Part shown: positions 4,883-6,332 of the stretch, piece by piece
How the letters are laid out: each line of letters starts with the position of its first letter
Numbering within the stretch: position 1 is the stretch's first letter
DNA from: Chloroflexota bacterium
Lineage (GTDB): Bacteria > Chloroflexota > Dormibacteria > Dormibacterales > Dormibacteraceae
Assembly: GCA_005880525.1 (NCBI GenBank)
Contig: VBFW01000117.1
Location: 1 to 6,332, forward strand
DNA: 6,332 bases
Direction of reading: 5' to 3'
Made by a program: the position numbers and the translations under genes
Notes under the pieces: generated by a model
The model's database searches: none
The model's input: the letters and a program-made list of their open reading frames with translations, nothing else
Told to the model about the DNA's origin: nothing

Positions 4883-6332
4883 GCCGCTTCCCCCGCTCCA
4901 GCCTGTTCTATTTCGCACTGGTCGTCGTACTCGGCCTTGTGTTCTGGTTCACCTACCAGTCGATCCAGGGCAACCAGAACTCCAACGAGTGGTCGTACTC
5001 CGCCCTCCTCTCGAACATCAACGACGGGAGTGTCAAGACGGTCGAGGTGAAGGGCACCGACGCCGTCGCCACCGACAACAACGGCACCAAGCACAACGTG
5101 ACAGTGCCGGACTGCTCGAGCAGCAGCAACGACTGGTGCACCCAGTACGCGTCCAAGACTGTCATCAAGCTCGACAACAACAACAGCGGCACGTACCTGC
5201 TGAGCGTCCTGCTGCCGAACATCATCCTGGTCGTCCTGATCGCCGCCTTCATGTGGTGGGTGCTCAGGCAGACCCAGAGCGGCAACAACCAGGCGATCTC
5301 GTTCGGGCGGTCGCGCGCACGCATGATCGCGGGCGACAAGCCGGCCATCACGTTCGCCGACGTGGCGGGCGTCGACGAGGCCAAACAGGAGCTATCCGAG
5401 ATCGTCGAGTTCCTGAAATATCCTGAGAAGTTCGTGGCCCTCGGCGCGCGCATACCGAAGGGCGTGCTGCTCGTCGGGCCTCCTGGCACGGGCAAGACGC
5501 TGCTGAGCAAGGCAGTCGCCGGTGAGGCGGGCGTGCCGTTCTTCTCGATCTCCGGCTCCGAGTTCGTCGAGATGTTCGTTGGCGTTGGCGCCAGCCGCGT
5601 CCGCGATCTCTTCGACCAGGCCAAGAAGAACTCGCCCTGCATCGTGTTCGTGGACGAGATCGACGCGGTCGGCCGCCAGCGCGGCGCCGGCCTCGGCGGC
5701 GGTCACGACGAGCGCGAGCAGACCCTCAACCAGCTGCTGGTCGAGATGGACGGCTTCGACACCAACACTCACGTCATCGTCATCGCGGCCACCAACAGGC
5801 CGGACGTGCTGGACCCGGCGCTGCTGAGGCCGGGGCGTTTCGACCGCCACGTGACTCTGGACCGGCCGGACATCAAGGGCCGCCGCGCCATCCTCGACGT
5901 GCACGCGCGCAACAAGCCGCTCGACTCGACTGTCGACCTGGACGTGCTCGGCCGCCAGACGCCAGGATTCAGCGGCGCGGACCTCGCGAACCTGATCAAC
6001 GAGGCGGCGATCCTTGCCGCGCGCGCGAACAAGAAGGTCATCGGCATGGACGAGCTCGAGGAGGCGATCGCGCGCGTGATCGCCGGCCCTGAGCGCAAGA
6101 GCCGCCGCATCTCCGACCACGAGAAGGAAGTGATCGCCTACCACGAGACCGGTCACGCGCTCGTGATGAAGGCGCTGCCGCACGCGGACCCGGTGCACAA
6201 GGTCTCGATCATCTCCCGCGGCATGGCGCTGGGCTGGACGCTCAGCCTTCCAGCAGAGGACAAGTACCTCATCTCCAAGGACGAGCTCATGGACCAGATC
6301 GCGGGCATCATGGGGGGCCGCGTCGCGGAGGA
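4879..6332 (+). CDS. ftsH: ATP-dependent zinc metalloprotease FtsH, N-terminal part (3' end outside window)
   Basis: FtsH is a membrane-anchored hexameric AAA+ protease that extracts and degrades misfolded membrane proteins and short-lived regulators. 484 residues are visible out of the usual 600-650. The start is TTG, set by AGGAG and overlapping the tilS stop as TTGA; the first Met lies deep in the second membrane segment, so no ATG fits. Domains: membrane segment 1 at about 9-27, an Asn/Ser-rich extracytoplasmic loop to about 105 with Cys79 and Cys87, and membrane segment 2 at about 106-129. The AAA+ domain has Walker A GPPGTGKT (200-207), Walker B VFVDEID (256-262) and the arginine-finger region RPGRFDR (317-323). 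The zinc site HETGH (422-426) has Thr where Ala is most common. The third zinc ligand should lie past the window end. The short overlap predicts coupling with tilS; a separate promoter at 4842-4850 is possible. Confidence 0.97.
   Translation, partial: MSRFPRSSLFYFALVVVLGLVFWFTYQSIQGNQNSNEWSYSALLSNINDGSVKTVEVKGTDAVATDNNGTKHNVTVPDCSSSSNDWCTQYASKTVIKLDNNNSGTYLLSVLLPNIILVVLIAAFMWWVLRQTQSGNNQAISFGRSRARMIAGDKPAITFADVAGVDEAKQELSEIVEFLKYPEKFVALGARIPKGVLLVGPPGTGKTLLSKAVAGEAGVPFFSISGSEFVEMFVGVGASRVRDLFDQAKKNSPCIVFVDEIDAVGRQRGAGLGGGHDEREQTLNQLLVEMDGFDTNTHVIVIAATNRPDVLDPALLRPGRFDRHVTLDRPDIKGRRAILDVHARNKPLDSTVDLDVLGRQTPGFSGADLANLINEAAILAARANKKVIGMDELEEAIARVIAGPERKSRRISDHEKEVIAYHETGHALVMKALPHADPVHKVSIISRGMALGWTLSLPAEDKYLISKDELMDQIAGIMGGRVAE

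Noticed and set aside
4953..5642. 229-codon ORF on the minus strand opposite ftsH
   Set aside because: Antisense shadow of the FtsH N-terminal region with no recognisable domain.
5392..6198. 268-codon ORF on the minus strand opposite ftsH
   Set aside because: High-GC antisense shadow; the + strand shows every FtsH motif across the same bases.
1..6332. CRISPR array, insertion sequence, prophage, toxin or defence system
   Set aside because: No spaced direct repeats, transposase or integrase motifs are visible; although tRNA genes are common integration sites, no attachment duplication is seen.

Overview
The window is a GC-rich, gene-dense bacterial chromosome segment with every gene on the + strand. 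It carries housekeeping genes in the order mfd (3' part), mazG, a DivIC/FtsB-type septum gene, initiator tRNA, a 27-codon basic mini-protein, a second CAU-anticodon tRNA, tilS and ftsH (5' part). From memory, this is a compacted version of the Bacillus subtilis block mfd ... yabN(mazG) ... divIC ... tilS-hprT-ftsH. The sporulation genes, yabO/rqcP and hprT found there are absent here. That order and the high GC suggest a non-sporulating lineage related to Gram-positives (Terrabacteria), perhaps Chloroflexota or Dormibacterota. The phylum is an inference, not something read directly.

Layout: positions 1-2720 hold mfd and mazG, which overlap by 8 bases and are probably one transcript. A good extended -10 promoter (2722-2750) starts the divIC-like gene (2794-3159). 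A perfect TATAAT (3202-3207) lies just before initiator tRNA-fMet (3214-3288). The next 125 bases have no gene but hold a perfect 10-bp hairpin (3365-3387) and a -10-like element. Then come a GTG-started, 27-residue Lys/Arg-rich protein (3414-3497), a tRNA with anticodon CAU (3512-3587, best read as tRNA-Ile2), and tilS (3587-4882). The A of the tilS start codon is the terminal A76 of the tRNA. ftsH (4879 to the window end) starts at TTG inside the tilS stop and has a strong Shine-Dalgarno.

Functionally, mfd couples stalled transcription to DNA repair, mazG cleans up NTPs, and the DivIC-like protein acts in septation. The middle is translation-related: initiator tRNA, a ribosomal-protein-like mini-protein, and a tRNA beside TilS, the enzyme that makes lysidine on tRNA-Ile2(CAU). 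FtsH is membrane protein quality control. The most unusual point is the one-base overlap of a probable TilS substrate tRNA with the tilS start codon: tRNA 3' maturation and tilS translation cannot both use that base. The second is the short basic ORF, which length cut-offs would normally miss.
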